This document shows, one piece after another, positions 1-8,248 of a stretch of DNA of 64,000 bases (positions are counted from its first letter, which is position 1; every line of letters starts with the position of its first letter). The DNA comes from Actinomycetes bacterium (GTDB lineage Bacteria; Actinomycetota; Actinomycetes; Propionibacteriales; Nocardioidaceae): assembly GCA_023396115.1 (NCBI GenBank), contig JAEWXC010000017.1:1-64000 (forward strand), given 5' to 3'. The translations under genes were made by a program, and so were the position numbers. The notes beneath the pieces were generated by a model that was given only the letters and a program-made list of their open reading frames with translations, was not told where the DNA came from and did no database searches.

Positions 1-203
1 TGGGGCAGGCCGTTGGCGAAGGGCGGGCCGTCGTAGAAGACGAACTCGTCCTCGCCGTTGGCGCCGCCGTCGCGGGCGTCGATGCTGGCCTGGAAGGTGC
101 CGTCCGCGGCCCAGTAGGCCAGCACCTGCTCCTCGATCGCCGGGAAGGCCGGGGAGGCGGGGACGCCGAAGGCGTCGGAGTGGGAGACCAGGGGGTAGGC
201 CAT
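1..203 (-). CDS. ileS: Isoleucyl-tRNA synthetase, N-terminal fragment (gene runs off the window)
   Basis: The enzyme charges tRNA-Ile with isoleucine in the cytoplasm. Only the first 67 codons are present; the rest lies beyond base 1. The translation starts MAYPLVSHSDAFGVPASPAF and reaches FYDGPPFANGLP, the conserved region of class I IleRS just before the HIGH motif. The ATG at 203 is preceded by AGGAG (212-216, 8-base spacer), and the upstream leader carries a T-box, which is typical for ileS and supports the identification. Confidence is high despite the truncation. Confidence 0.95.
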   Translation of the reverse strand, partial: MAYPLVSHSDAFGVPASPAFPAIEEQVLAYWAADGTFQASIDARDGGANGEDEFVFYDGPPFANGLP

Positions 204-425
204 GGCGGGGGCTCCTGCATCGTGCTCGGTCGGTCGGACTCGAGGACGACGGGTGCCGCGGTACCACCTCGCTTGCCGCACCGCAGGTGCGACCGCTCGT
301 TCATCGGCTGTGACGGGCCGGCCCCGCCCGGTTCTACTGGGCTCCTCCCCGGTGCGGGAGGGCTGTTCTTCCGGGAGCTCGCCGCTGATGACGGCTCGGA
401 CGCTGTGGCGACCAGCCTACCCACC
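204..425 (-). promoter_or_regulatory. T-box riboswitch leader of ileS
   Basis: The leader strand contains GGTGGTACCGCGG at 268-256, the near-invariant T-box sequence that pairs with the NCCA end of uncharged tRNA. It lies about 50 bases before the ileS start codon, too close for a separate terminator, and no U-tract follows. This fits the translational type known for actinobacterial ileS, where tRNA binding frees the ribosome binding site (AGGAG, 216-212). About 120 bases upstream a hairpin GCCG-TCATCAG-CGGC shows ATC, an isoleucine codon, in its loop and may be a short specifier stem. The T-box call rests on sequence; specifier and 5' boundary are inference. Confidence 0.88.
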
Positions 426-499
426 CCGGCAGGAAACGCCAGATCGGCGCCACCCGCGGGGTTGACGCCGATCCGGGAGGTCCCGGGGACGGCCTCGAC

Positions 500-910
500 T
501 CAGACGACCTCGCGGCGCACCCGGAGCAGCCAGGCCAGGCCGATGAAGGGCAGCACCAGCGGGACGTACCCGTACCCCTGACCGAAGTGGGACCAGACCG
601 TCGGTTCGGCGAACAGGTCGGCGTCGACGTAGGTGAGCGTGCCCACCAGCAGCACCCCGGCCATCTCGAAGGCGCAGGCCGCCAGGGCGGTGCGCCAGGC
701 GCGCAGACCGGGACGGCGGAACGCCAGCGTGGCCACCAGGTAGACCAGGGCGGCCAGCAGGGAGAGCAGGTAGGCCAGCGGGGCGGTGTCGAAGTCGGTG
801 ACGATCTGCACCCCGGCCCGGGCGGCCGCCGAGATCGCGAAGACCGCGTACGCGGCCACCAGCAGCTGCCCCAGGGCACGACGCCGGGGCGCCGGTGCGG
901 CCCGGCTCAC
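500..910 (-). CDS. Conserved four-helix membrane protein, function unknown
   Basis: A 136-residue protein with four predicted membrane helices (about residues 13-30, 42-60, 70-90, 112-130). The motif TVWSHFGQGYGYVPLVLPFI near the C-terminus resembles small uncharacterised actinobacterial membrane proteins that I recall but cannot name. The GTG start at 910 overlaps the stop of the upstream membrane gene (GTGA), so the two are probably co-translated and may form one complex. The longer frame running up to 1312 is rejected because its extra N-terminus is arginine/glycine-rich shadow sequence of the neighbouring gene. No catalytic residues are recognisable. Confidence 0.8.
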   Translation of the reverse strand: MSRAAPAPRRRALGQLLVAAYAVFAISAAARAGVQIVTDFDTAPLAYLLSLLAALVYLVATLAFRRPGLRAWRTALAACAFEMAGVLLVGTLTYVDADLFAEPTVWSHFGQGYGYVPLVLPFIGLAWLLRVRREVV

Positions 911-1278
911 CACGTGATCTGCAGGCGCCACACCAGCACCGCCATCGCCAGCGCGGTGACCGCGACCACCACCGGGTGCGGCGGCTCGGCGGGCTGCGGC
1001 TCCCCGTCCTCGCCGACGTCCGGCTCGGTGTTGAGCAGCAGGAACGGCAGGCCCACGATCGCCACGGCGTAACCGACGTGGGTCAGCATCGACCCCACCT
1101 CGTGCCCCCGCAGCAGCCCGATCACGTCGACCAGCACCACCAGGACCGCGGCGGCGTGCCCGGTCTTCATGGCGATGCCCGCGACCGGGCGCAGGTTCAC
1201 GAGCGGGACGGCCACCACGGCCAGGACGGCGACACAGGCCAGCAGGCCGGCCACGGCGTAGCTCAACGAGGGGTACAC
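907..1278 (-). CDS. Small integral membrane protein, function unknown
   Basis: A 123-residue protein with four hydrophobic stretches (about 6-25, 40-58, 66-82, 104-120) and a short acidic/proline loop (EPDVGEDGEPQPAEPPHP) between the last two. It starts at a GTG (1278), 34 bases after the preceding flavoprotein gene, and its stop overlaps the start of the next membrane protein by the GTGA arrangement. I do not recognise the family. Coupling to the downstream four-helix protein suggests the two act together in the membrane, but nothing indicates a substrate. Confidence 0.75.
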   Translation of the reverse strand: MYPSLSYAVAGLLACVAVLAVVAVPLVNLRPVAGIAMKTGHAAAVLVVLVDVIGLLRGHEVGSMLTHVGYAVAIVGLPFLLLNTEPDVGEDGEPQPAEPPHPVVVAVTALAMAVLVWRLQITW

Positions 1279-1312
1279 GGTGCTCCAGCGTAGTGACCGA
1301 CCCGGCGACCAC

Positions 1313-3448
1313 TCACAGGGTGGTGGCCACGTCCCAGGCGGAGTGGATCGCGCCGTGGATGTAGTTGACCTCGTTGGCGTCGCCCACCACGTCCACGCTG
1401 ACCCCGGCGGCCCGCAGGCCCTCGGCGAGCGGGGCGTCGGCGTAGGTGCCCTCGGCGTAGACGACCATCCCGGCCGGGGCGGTGCGGGTCACCGTCTCCT
1501 CACCGGACTGCTCGGTCCACTCCACCGACTCCGTGGTGATCCGGGTGACGGTGACGTTGCGGTGGATCTTCACGCCGTTCTCGGCGCTGTGGCGCACCGC
1601 GGTCCAGCGTCGGGGCATCGACATCGGCAGGCCCAGGTTGCGGCCCTCGTGCAGCAGCGTGACGCTGCGGCCCCGGTCGGAGAGGAACTCGGCCAGCTCC
1701 AGGCCCACCAGCGACCCGCCGATCACGACCACGTCGTGCGGCATCGGCAGGAACTTCTTGGTGGCCTCGCGGACCAGCTGCGGGCTCTTGGTCGCACCGG
1801 AGAGCTTGCCCAGCTTGCCCAGCACCCGCAGGCCCAGGCTGGCGTCGCCCTTCTCCGCGGTGCCCAGCATCAGCCCGCGCAGGGTGTCACCGGTCTGCAC
1901 GTTGGGGCCGTCGCCGCCGGGCACGTCCGGCTTGGGGCGCTTCGCGCCGGTGGCCAGGATGACGTGGTCGGCACCCATCGCGCGCAGCGACTCGACGGTG
2001 GCCTCGGTCTTGAGCTTGACCGCGATGCCCAGGCGCTCGACCTCCTCGCCGAGCCAGTCCAGCAGCCGCTCGTTGTCGGGGGTGGTGAGGGTGGAGAACC
2101 ACAGCGTCCCGCCGAGGCGGTCGCCCTTGTCCACCACGGTGACCCGGTGGCCGCGCTCGGTCAGCACCCGGGCGGACTCCAGGCCGGCCGGGCCGGCGCC
2201 GACGACCACGACGTGCTTGCTGGCCGAGGCCGGCTTGAGCGGGAGCACCTGCTCGTTGCCCAGGGCCGGGTTGACCGCGCAGAACGGGGTGTCGTCGAAG
2301 AAGTTCTCGTTGGCGCACAGGGTGCAGGCGATGCACGGGCGCACCGTCTCGGGACGACCGGCCTTGAGCTTGTTGGGCAGGTCGGGGTCGGCGAGCAGCT
2401 GCCGGCCCATCGCGGCGAAGTCGGCGCGACCGCTGGCGATCGCGTCCTCACCCAGCTCGGGCAGCACCCGGCCGACGGTGATCACCGGGACGCTGACGTG
2501 CTTCTTGATCTCGGCAGCGTTGTCCAGGTAGGGACCGACCTTGTCCGGGATCGGGCCGTCGGTGAAGTTGTTGAACGGGTTGCGGCCCCAGCCGGTCACG
2601 TGGATCGCGTCGGCACCGGCGGCCTCGAACAGCTGCGAGGCCTCGATGGACTCGGCGAGGGTGAGCCCGCCCTCCTGGCCGTACTCCTCCCCGGCGACCC
2701 GGGCGATGATCGCCAGCCGGTCCCCGACCCGCTCGCGGACCGCGGCGATGACCTCGCAGGCGAACCGGGCGCGGTTGACCAGCGGGCCGCCGTAGGAGTC
2801 GGTGCGCTGGTTGTCGCGCTGGTTGAGGAAGACACCGAGGATGTAGCCGTGCGCGATGTGGATCTCGATCGCGTCCGCGCCGCCGTCGGCGATCCGTTGC
2901 GCGGCGTCGGCCCACTTGCGCACGATCTCGGCGATCTCGTCGGTGCTGAGCACGTGGTAGGTGCCCTGCTTGCCGCCGGTGGCCGACGCCATCCGCATGA
3001 GCTCCTCGCCGGTGCAGTCGACCAGCGCGGACATGTCGTAGGAGTAGTCGGGCTTGCTCGGCGCGATCAGCGGCCGGTCGTTGGCGATGTCGACGCGCGC
3101 GACCTTGCCGTGGTGCGTGGACTGGATGCAGAGCTTGGCGCCGGCGGCGTGGATCGCGTCGGCCAGGGCCCGGATCCCGGGCACGTACCGGTCCTCCGAG
3201 AGGCCCGGCTCCTTCATCGAGGCCGCACCGACCGGGAAGTCGATGGCGCAGGCCCCGGTGATGATCAGGCCGGCACCGCCCGCGGCACGCGCGGCGTAGT
3301 GGTCGATCTCGGGCTGCTCGATCTCACCGTCGACCGAGACGTTCATGTCCATGGCCGGCAGGACGATGCGGTTGGGGAGCTCCATCGGGCCGATCCGGCC
3401 GGGGCTCAACAGGTGCTGGAAGGTGCGTCGGCTGCTCACCTTTCGCAC
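1313..3448 (-). CDS. Old Yellow Enzyme-family NADH:flavin oxidoreductase with FeS cluster and FAD/NAD domain (dienoyl-CoA reductase-like)
   Basis: A 711-residue multidomain flavoprotein of the 2,4-dienoyl-CoA reductase/trimethylamine dehydrogenase type. Residues about 10-350 form the FMN TIM barrel (NRIVLPAMDMNVS at 26-38; HIAHGY at 197-202 followed by the N-Q-R-D-N-QRTDSYGG segment). Cysteines 372, 375, 378 and 390 (CIACTLC, then C 11 residues later) should bind a [4Fe-4S] cluster. From about 410 follow FAD- and NAD-binding Rossmann folds (VVVVGAGPAGLESA; VVVIGGSLVGLELA). Electrons probably pass NAD(P)H, FAD, FeS, FMN to an enoate or dienoyl-CoA. A second GTG at 3439 is an alternative start. 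The exact substrate cannot be read from the sequence. Confidence 0.9.
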   Translation of the reverse strand: MRKVSSRRTFQHLLSPGRIGPMELPNRIVLPAMDMNVSVDGEIEQPEIDHYAARAAGGAGLIITGACAIDFPVGAASMKEPGLSEDRYVPGIRALADAIHAAGAKLCIQSTHHGKVARVDIANDRPLIAPSKPDYSYDMSALVDCTGEELMRMASATGGKQGTYHVLSTDEIAEIVRKWADAAQRIADGGADAIEIHIAHGYILGVFLNQRDNQRTDSYGGPLVNRARFACEVIAAVRERVGDRLAIIARVAGEEYGQEGGLTLAESIEASQLFEAAGADAIHVTGWGRNPFNNFTDGPIPDKVGPYLDNAAEIKKHVSVPVITVGRVLPELGEDAIASGRADFAAMGRQLLADPDLPNKLKAGRPETVRPCIACTLCANENFFDDTPFCAVNPALGNEQVLPLKPASASKHVVVVGAGPAGLESARVLTERGHRVTVVDKGDRLGGTLWFSTLTTPDNERLLDWLGEEVERLGIAVKLKTEATVESLRAMGADHVILATGAKRPKPDVPGGDGPNVQTGDTLRGLMLGTAEKGDASLGLRVLGKLGKLSGATKSPQLVREATKKFLPMPHDVVVIGGSLVGLELAEFLSDRGRSVTLLHEGRNLGLPMSMPRRWTAVRHSAENGVKIHRNVTVTRITTESVEWTEQSGEETVTRTAPAGMVVYAEGTYADAPLAEGLRAAGVSVDVVGDANEVNYIHGAIHSAWDVATTL

Positions 3449-3560
3449 TGTAGACCTGGCCCCGGGGTCCCGTCACGGGCCCCGTCAGTGACCGGGAGCA
3501 GGTGTGACGGCGCCCGCGCGGGGCGTGGCGGGCGCCACGCGGCCCGGGGCGGGCACCGGG

Positions 3561-4676
3561 TCAGAGTCCGGCAGCGTCGAGCGCCTCGGTGGCCAGCGAG
3601 TGGCCCAGGTCGATCAGCTCGGTGGCCTTGTGGAAGTCCATCGTCCGGCAGGCGTCGACCGGGACGGTGACGTGCACGTCGGCGGGCACCGCCGCCATCC
3701 GGAACCGGCCCACGACGGCCTGCATCGCCTCGAACGACTGGGCGGTGACGTCCCGCATCCGCAGCTGCGCCGGCAGCGGGTCGGTGCCCCAGGGGGTGCG
3801 GGCCGGCTCGACCTCGACCACCTCCGGGGGCGTCCCGACGTCGTCGGTCAGCACCCCGTCACCGGCCGCTGCCGCGACGTCCGCCTCGGGCCCGGTGGCC
3901 AGCGGCGGCACGGAGAACTCCGGAGCGTCCTCCTCGACCTCCACCCCGGCCTCCGCACCGGCCTCGGCGGACTCGCCCGTCTCGCCGGGTTCGTCCCGCC
4001 CGGTCAGCCCGGCCAGGCGGCGCAGCCGGTGGCGCCACTCCTCGAAGCGTTGCGGTTCGGCCGACTCCCCCGACAGCACCGACCCGCGGGGGTTGTCCAC
4101 CGCTCCGGTGCGGGGGCCGGTCAGGGAGACCGCCACGGTCAGGTCGGAGGGCACCGACGCGGTCGGGTCCAGCGGCACCGGGTTGGTCAGCCCACCGTCG
4201 ACCAGGATCCGGCCGTTCAGCATCACCGGGGTGAACAGTCCCGGGATCGCGATCGAGGCACGCACCGCGGCCCGCAGCGGTCCCCGCTGGAACCAGATCT
4301 CGCGGCGGGAGCCCAGATCGGTGGCCACCGCGGTGAACGGGATCGGCAGGTCCTCGATGTCGACGTCCTCGAAGATCGGGGCCAGCGACTCCAGCAGACG
4401 GTCCGCGCTGACCATCCCGGGTGCCGAGAGCTTGGGATCGAGCAGCCGCAGGACGTCGCGCTGCCGCAGCCCGGTGGCCCACTCGGCGAACTCGTCCATC
4501 CGCCCGGCCGCGACCATCCCGCCGACCAGCGCCCCCATCGAGGTGCCGGCGACCGCCACCACCCGGTGACCGCGCTCCTCCAGGGCCCGCACCACGCCGA
4601 TGTGGGCGAAGCCGCGGGCCCCACCCGATCCCAGACCCAGGGCAACACGGAGCGGGGCGTCGGTACGCGGTGGCAT
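3561..4676 (-). CDS. Patatin-like phospholipase family protein
   Basis: A 371-residue protein whose first 200 residues form a patatin fold: the glycine-rich oxyanion loop LGSGGARGFAHIGV (14-27), the nucleophile elbow GTSMG (Ser46) and the dyad DGG motif in ILVDGGLTNPVPLD. These predict a Ser-Asp lipid acyl hydrolase. Bacterial members act on membrane phospholipids or acyl esters; there is no signal peptide, so it is probably cytoplasmic. Residues about 210-300 form an acidic, low-complexity linker (runs of Glu/Ala), and the last 70 residues are conserved-looking but unknown. It is transcribed divergently from dapD, about 80 bases away. Confidence 0.88.
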   Translation of the reverse strand: MPPRTDAPLRVALGLGSGGARGFAHIGVVRALEERGHRVVAVAGTSMGALVGGMVAAGRMDEFAEWATGLRQRDVLRLLDPKLSAPGMVSADRLLESLAPIFEDVDIEDLPIPFTAVATDLGSRREIWFQRGPLRAAVRASIAIPGLFTPVMLNGRILVDGGLTNPVPLDPTASVPSDLTVAVSLTGPRTGAVDNPRGSVLSGESAEPQRFEEWRHRLRRLAGLTGRDEPGETGESAEAGAEAGVEVEEDAPEFSVPPLATGPEADVAAAAGDGVLTDDVGTPPEVVEVEPARTPWGTDPLPAQLRMRDVTAQSFEAMQAVVGRFRMAAVPADVHVTVPVDACRTMDFHKATELIDLGHSLATEALDAAGL

Positions 4677-4758
4677 GGCTCCACCCTAGGGGGACGACCC
4701 CATCCGCGCCCCGGACCCCGGCACCGCCCCCGGGGCCTGCTCCGTAGACTCACCCGGC

Positions 4759-5733
4759 GTGACTGCGACGACGCCTGAGAAAACCTCCGCCCACGCCTGG
4801 GGTCTGGCCACCCTGACCGACGCCGCCGCCGGCGCGGCCACCGACGGCACCGTGCTCGACGTCTGGTTCCCCGCCCCTGCGCTGGGTGCCCACGACGGCT
4901 CGGACGCCCCGGCCGACCTGCTGGCCCTGGTCGGGACCGACGAGCTGCGCCAGGTCCGGCGCGAGGTCGTCCTGGTCCAGGTCGACGACCTGGCCACGGC
5001 GCCGGCGAGCGCCGAGGACGCCTGGCTGCGCCTGCACCTGCTCTCCTCGCGCCTGGTCGCCCCGCACGGGCAGTCGATGGACGGGGTCTTCGGCCTGCTC
5101 ACCAACGTGGTGTGGACCTCCGCCGGCCCGTGCGCCGTGGAGGGCTTCGAGCTCACCCGGGCCCGGCTGCGTGCCGCCGGTCAGCACGTCACCGTCTTCG
5201 GCGTGGACAAGTTCCCCCGGATGGTCGACTACGTGGTGCCCTCCGGTGTCCGCGTCGCCGACGCCGACCGGGTCCGCCTGGGCGCGCACCTGGCCCACGG
5301 CACCACGGTGATGCACGAGGGCTTCGTGAACTTCAACGCCGGCACCCTGGGCAACTCGATGGTCGAGGGCCGGATCTCGGCCGGGGTCGTGGTCGGTGAC
5401 GGCTCCGACGTCGGCGGCGGCGCCTCGATCATGGGCACCCTGTCCGGTGGCGGCAAGGAGACCATCTCCATCGGCGAGCGCTGCCTGCTGGGCGCGAACG
5501 CCGGGATCGGCATCTCGCTGGGCGACGACTGCGTGGTCGAGGCCGGCCTGTACGTCACCGCCGGCACCAAGGTGACACTGGCCGACCAGGACGGGCGCGT
5601 GGTGAAGGCCGGGGAGCTGTCGGGCGCCGACAACGTGCTGTTCCGCCGCAACTCGGTGACCGGCACCGTCGAGGCCGTCGCCCGCGCCGGCCAGGGCATC
5701 GAGCTCAACGCCGCGCTGCACGCCAACGACTGA
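4759..5733 (+). CDS. dapD: 2,3,4,5-tetrahydropyridine-2,6-dicarboxylate N-succinyltransferase
   Basis: A 324-residue enzyme of the succinylase branch of diaminopimelate/lysine synthesis; it succinylates tetrahydrodipicolinate using succinyl-CoA. The C-terminal half is a left-handed beta-helix: hexapeptide repeats run from about residue 170 to 290, including HEGFVNFNAGTLGNSMVEGR, GSDVGGGASIMGTLSGGG and GANAGIGISLGDDCVVEAG. Its length and N-terminal domain match the actinobacterial DapD type. The start is the GTG at 4759; a TAGACT box ends only 8 bases before it, so the mRNA is probably leaderless. dapC, the next enzyme of the pathway, is encoded 1 kb downstream on the other strand. Confidence 0.95.
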   Translation: MTATTPEKTSAHAWGLATLTDAAAGAATDGTVLDVWFPAPALGAHDGSDAPADLLALVGTDELRQVRREVVLVQVDDLATAPASAEDAWLRLHLLSSRLVAPHGQSMDGVFGLLTNVVWTSAGPCAVEGFELTRARLRAAGQHVTVFGVDKFPRMVDYVVPSGVRVADADRVRLGAHLAHGTTVMHEGFVNFNAGTLGNSMVEGRISAGVVVGDGSDVGGGASIMGTLSGGGKETISIGERCLLGANAGIGISLGDDCVVEAGLYVTAGTKVTLADQDGRVVKAGELSGADNVLFRRNSVTGTVEAVARAGQGIELNAALHAND

Positions 5734-5747
5734 CGGGCGCCGGACGC

Positions 5748-6710
5748 GTGCGGGGCAGGTGGCGGTGGGCGGTCGCGGTGGTCGCGTCGGTGGCGCTGCT
5801 GGTCGGCGGGCTGGTGCTGGTGCAGCAGCTCACCACCTCACCGCCGGAGGACTCGTGCGTGGCCCGGGCCGGCGACGGGGTCGTGCGACTGACGCCCGAG
5901 CAGGCCAAGTACGCCTCGATCATCGCCGCCGTCGGGGTGCGCCGCTCGCTGCCGGTCCGGGCGGTCTCGATCGCCCTGGCCACGGCGTGGCAGGAGTCCG
6001 GGCTGCGCAACCTGGACCACGGTGACCGGGACTCCCTGGGCCTCTTCCAGCAGCGCCCCTCCCAGGGCTGGGGCACCGCGGAGGAGGTCCGGGACCCGGT
6101 GCACGCCAGCAACCGCTTCTACGACGCGTTGACGAAGATCCCCGGCTACCGCGAGATGCCGATCACCGAGGCGGCCCAGCGGGTGCAGCTCTCGGGGTAC
6201 CCGGACGCCTACGCCGACCACGAGCCGGACGCGCGGCTGCTGAGCTCGGCGCTCACCGGGCGCCAGCCCGGGGCCCTGACCTGCACCGTGCACGAGCCGG
6301 CCGAGGTCGACGAGGACGCGTCACTGGACGACACCGGCCTGACCCGTCGCGCTGCCGGGGTCCGGCGTGAGCTGGAGCGGGCCTTCGGCGACCTGCCGCT
6401 GGGCGGGTTCGCCCCCGAGGGTGTCCAGACCGGGCACATGGCCTCCTCGGCGCACTACGACGGCCGCGCGATCGACATCTTCTTCCGCCCGGTCACCGAC
6501 GCCAACCGTCAGCGCGGCTGGGCGGTGGCCTCCTGGCTGGTGGCCAACGCCGGCCGGTTGGACGTGGCGACGGTGATCTTCGACGACCGGATCTGGCGGG
6601 CCGGGGACCGCAGCAGCGAGGGGTGGCGCGACTACCGGGTGCCCGCCTCCTCCAGCGGCGACCCGGAGATCCTCGAGCACCGCGACCACGTGCACGTCGA
6701 CGTGCGCTGA
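5748..6710 (+). CDS. Membrane-anchored cell-wall enzyme: lytic-transglycosylase-like domain plus C-terminal peptidase-like domain
   Basis: A 320-residue protein starting with a basic stretch and an uncleaved-looking helix (residues about 8-28), so probably anchored outside the membrane. Residues 45-165 resemble a soluble-lytic-transglycosylase/lysozyme fold with a putative catalytic Glu in ATAWQESGLRN followed by DSLGLFQQRPSQGWGT. Residues about 200-320 carry HMASSAHYDGRAIDIFF and a final HRDHVHVDV, His/Asp patterns reminiscent of metal-dependent murein peptidases. Both parts would act on peptidoglycan. It follows dapD by 14 bases and is probably co-transcribed; dapD supplies the diaminopimelate of the same polymer. 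Domain homology is judged by eye; activity is inferred. Confidence 0.75.
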   Translation: MRGRWRWAVAVVASVALLVGGLVLVQQLTTSPPEDSCVARAGDGVVRLTPEQAKYASIIAAVGVRRSLPVRAVSIALATAWQESGLRNLDHGDRDSLGLFQQRPSQGWGTAEEVRDPVHASNRFYDALTKIPGYREMPITEAAQRVQLSGYPDAYADHEPDARLLSSALTGRQPGALTCTVHEPAEVDEDASLDDTGLTRRAAGVRRELERAFGDLPLGGFAPEGVQTGHMASSAHYDGRAIDIFFRPVTDANRQRGWAVASWLVANAGRLDVATVIFDDRIWRAGDRSSEGWRDYRVPASSSGDPEILEHRDHVHVDVR

Positions 6711-6737
6711 CGCCTGCCTCGGGCCTGCGGTCCGGGG

Positions 6738-7859
6738 TCAGGCGGTGAGGCGCTGCACCGCGGCCGCGACCCGCTCGTCGGTGGCGGTGAACGCCACCCG
6801 GACGTGCCGGGCACCGGCACCGCCGTAGAACGAGCCCGGGGCGGCGAGGATGCCGCGCTCGGCGAGCCAGGCCACGGTGGTCCAGCAGTCCTCGTCCCGG
6901 GTGGCCCACAGGTACAGCGAGGCCTCGGAGTGGTCGATCCGGAAACCGGCCTGCTCCAGTGCCGACCGCAGCGCCGTGCGACGCGCCGCGTACCGGGCGT
7001 GCTGCTCGGTCACGTGCGCGTCGTCGTCCAGGGCCGCGACCATCGCGTGCTGCTGCGGCGTCGGCATCTGCAGGCCCAGGTTCTTGCGGACCGCGAGGAG
7101 CTCGGCGATGACCGCCGGGTCCCCGGCGGCGAAGGCGCACCGGTAGCCGGCCAGGTTCGAACGCTTGGACAGCGAGTGCACCGAGAGGATGCCCTCGTGG
7201 CTGCCGCCGCAGACGTCGGGGTGCAGCACCGAGATCGGCTCGGCCTCCCAAGCGCACTCCAGGTAGCACTCGTCGGAGACCAGCAGCGTGCCGCGGTCAC
7301 GGCACCACTCGACCACCTTGCGCAGGTGGTCGACGCCCAGCACGCGACCGGTCGGGTTGGAGGGGCTGTTGATCCACAGCAGCTTCGGGACCTCGGGGCC
7401 GATCGCGGTGAGGCTGTCGGTGGCCAGCGAGCGGGCGCCGACCAGGGCGGCACCGACCTCGTAGGTCGGGTAGGCCAGGGCCGGCTGGACGACCAGGTCG
7501 CCGGCGCCGATGCCCAGGTGCAGCGGCAGCGCGCCGATGAACTCCTTGGAGCCGATCAGCGGCAGCACCCCGTCCAGACCGAGCCCGGTGATGCCGTGGC
7601 GGCGGGCCAGCCAGTCGACCACCGCCTGACGGGACTCGACCCGTCCGATCGTGGTCGGGTAGCCGGGCGAGTCGGCGGCGGCGACCAGGGCGGCCTGCAC
7701 CACCGGCGGGGTCGGGTCGACCGGGGTGCCGACGGAGAGGTCGACGATCCCGTCGGCGTGCTCGCGGGCGCGGGCGGCGTGGGCGGTCAGGGAGTCCCAG
7801 GGAAAGTCAGGAAGCCGGCCGGAGACTGCTCCGACCGGCTCCTGCAGCACGTGGTTCAA
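6738..7859 (-). CDS. dapC: N-succinyldiaminopimelate aminotransferase
   Basis: A 373-residue class I/II PLP aminotransferase. Landmarks: NSPSNPTG (164-171), Asp196 and Tyr199 in SDECYLE, and the PLP lysine Lys232 in HSLSKRSNLAGYR. The N-terminal SGRLPDFPWDSL and the SLSKRSN motif are characteristic of actinobacterial DapC, which converts N-succinyl-2-amino-6-ketopimelate to succinyl-DAP. fdxA lies immediately upstream, with its stop 7 bases before this gene, so the two form one unit. The start is uncertain: the longest frame uses TTG at 7859, a GTG at 7850 is equally possible, and neither has a clear ribosome binding site, so translation may be coupled to fdxA. Confidence 0.92.
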   Translation of the reverse strand: MNHVLQEPVGAVSGRLPDFPWDSLTAHAARAREHADGIVDLSVGTPVDPTPPVVQAALVAAADSPGYPTTIGRVESRQAVVDWLARRHGITGLGLDGVLPLIGSKEFIGALPLHLGIGAGDLVVQPALAYPTYEVGAALVGARSLATDSLTAIGPEVPKLLWINSPSNPTGRVLGVDHLRKVVEWCRDRGTLLVSDECYLECAWEAEPISVLHPDVCGGSHEGILSVHSLSKRSNLAGYRCAFAAGDPAVIAELLAVRKNLGLQMPTPQQHAMVAALDDDAHVTEQHARYAARRTALRSALEQAGFRIDHSEASLYLWATRDEDCWTTVAWLAERGILAAPGSFYGGAGARHVRVAFTATDERVAAAVQRLTA

Positions 7860-7865
7860 GAGGAC

Positions 7866-8192
7866 TCAGTGGTCCTGGTTCTGCGGGCCGAGCTCGGCGA
7901 TCGAGGCGTGGTCGTGGTCGATCTCGCCCATCTTGGCCGCACCGCCGGGCGAGCCGAGGTCGTCGAAGAAGTGCACGTTGGCCTCGTAGTAGGACTTCCA
8001 CTCCTCCGGGACGTCGTCCTCGTAGAAGATGGCCTCGACCGGGCAGACCGGCTCACAGGCACCGCAGTCGACGCACTCGTCGGGGTGGATGTAGAGCATC
8101 CGCTTGCCCTCGTAGATGCAGTCGACGGGGCACTCGTCGACGCAGGCACGGTCCTTGACGTCAACACAGGGCTGGGAGATGACGTAGGTCAC
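7866..8192 (-). CDS. fdxA: Seven-iron ferredoxin ([3Fe-4S][4Fe-4S])
   Basis: A 108-residue ferredoxin with eight cysteines at 9, 17, 21, 25, 40, 43, 46 and 50, matching the spacing of the classical 7Fe ferredoxins, in which one site holds a 3Fe cluster. It carries low-potential electrons in the cytoplasm; partners cannot be read from here. The GTG at 8192 is chosen because AGGAGG lies a few bases upstream and because family members start MTYVI. The tail (residues 58-108) is the usual acidic extension of actinobacterial FdxA. Its coupling with dapC is a recurrent actinobacterial arrangement. Confidence 0.96.
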   Translation of the reverse strand: MTYVISQPCVDVKDRACVDECPVDCIYEGKRMLYIHPDECVDCGACEPVCPVEAIFYEDDVPEEWKSYYEANVHFFDDLGSPGGAAKMGEIDHDHASIAELGPQNQDH

Positions 8193-8248
8193 CGGGGGTC
8201 CTCCTGGGGGTGCGGATGCTGAAGCACGAGCCAGCCTAGTATCCCCGC

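Noticed and set aside
1280..3670. A 796-codon open frame on the plus strand
   Set aside because: Exactly antisense to the flavoprotein gene, with His/Gly/Val-rich low-complexity translation. In very GC-rich DNA the opposite strand stays open without being coding.
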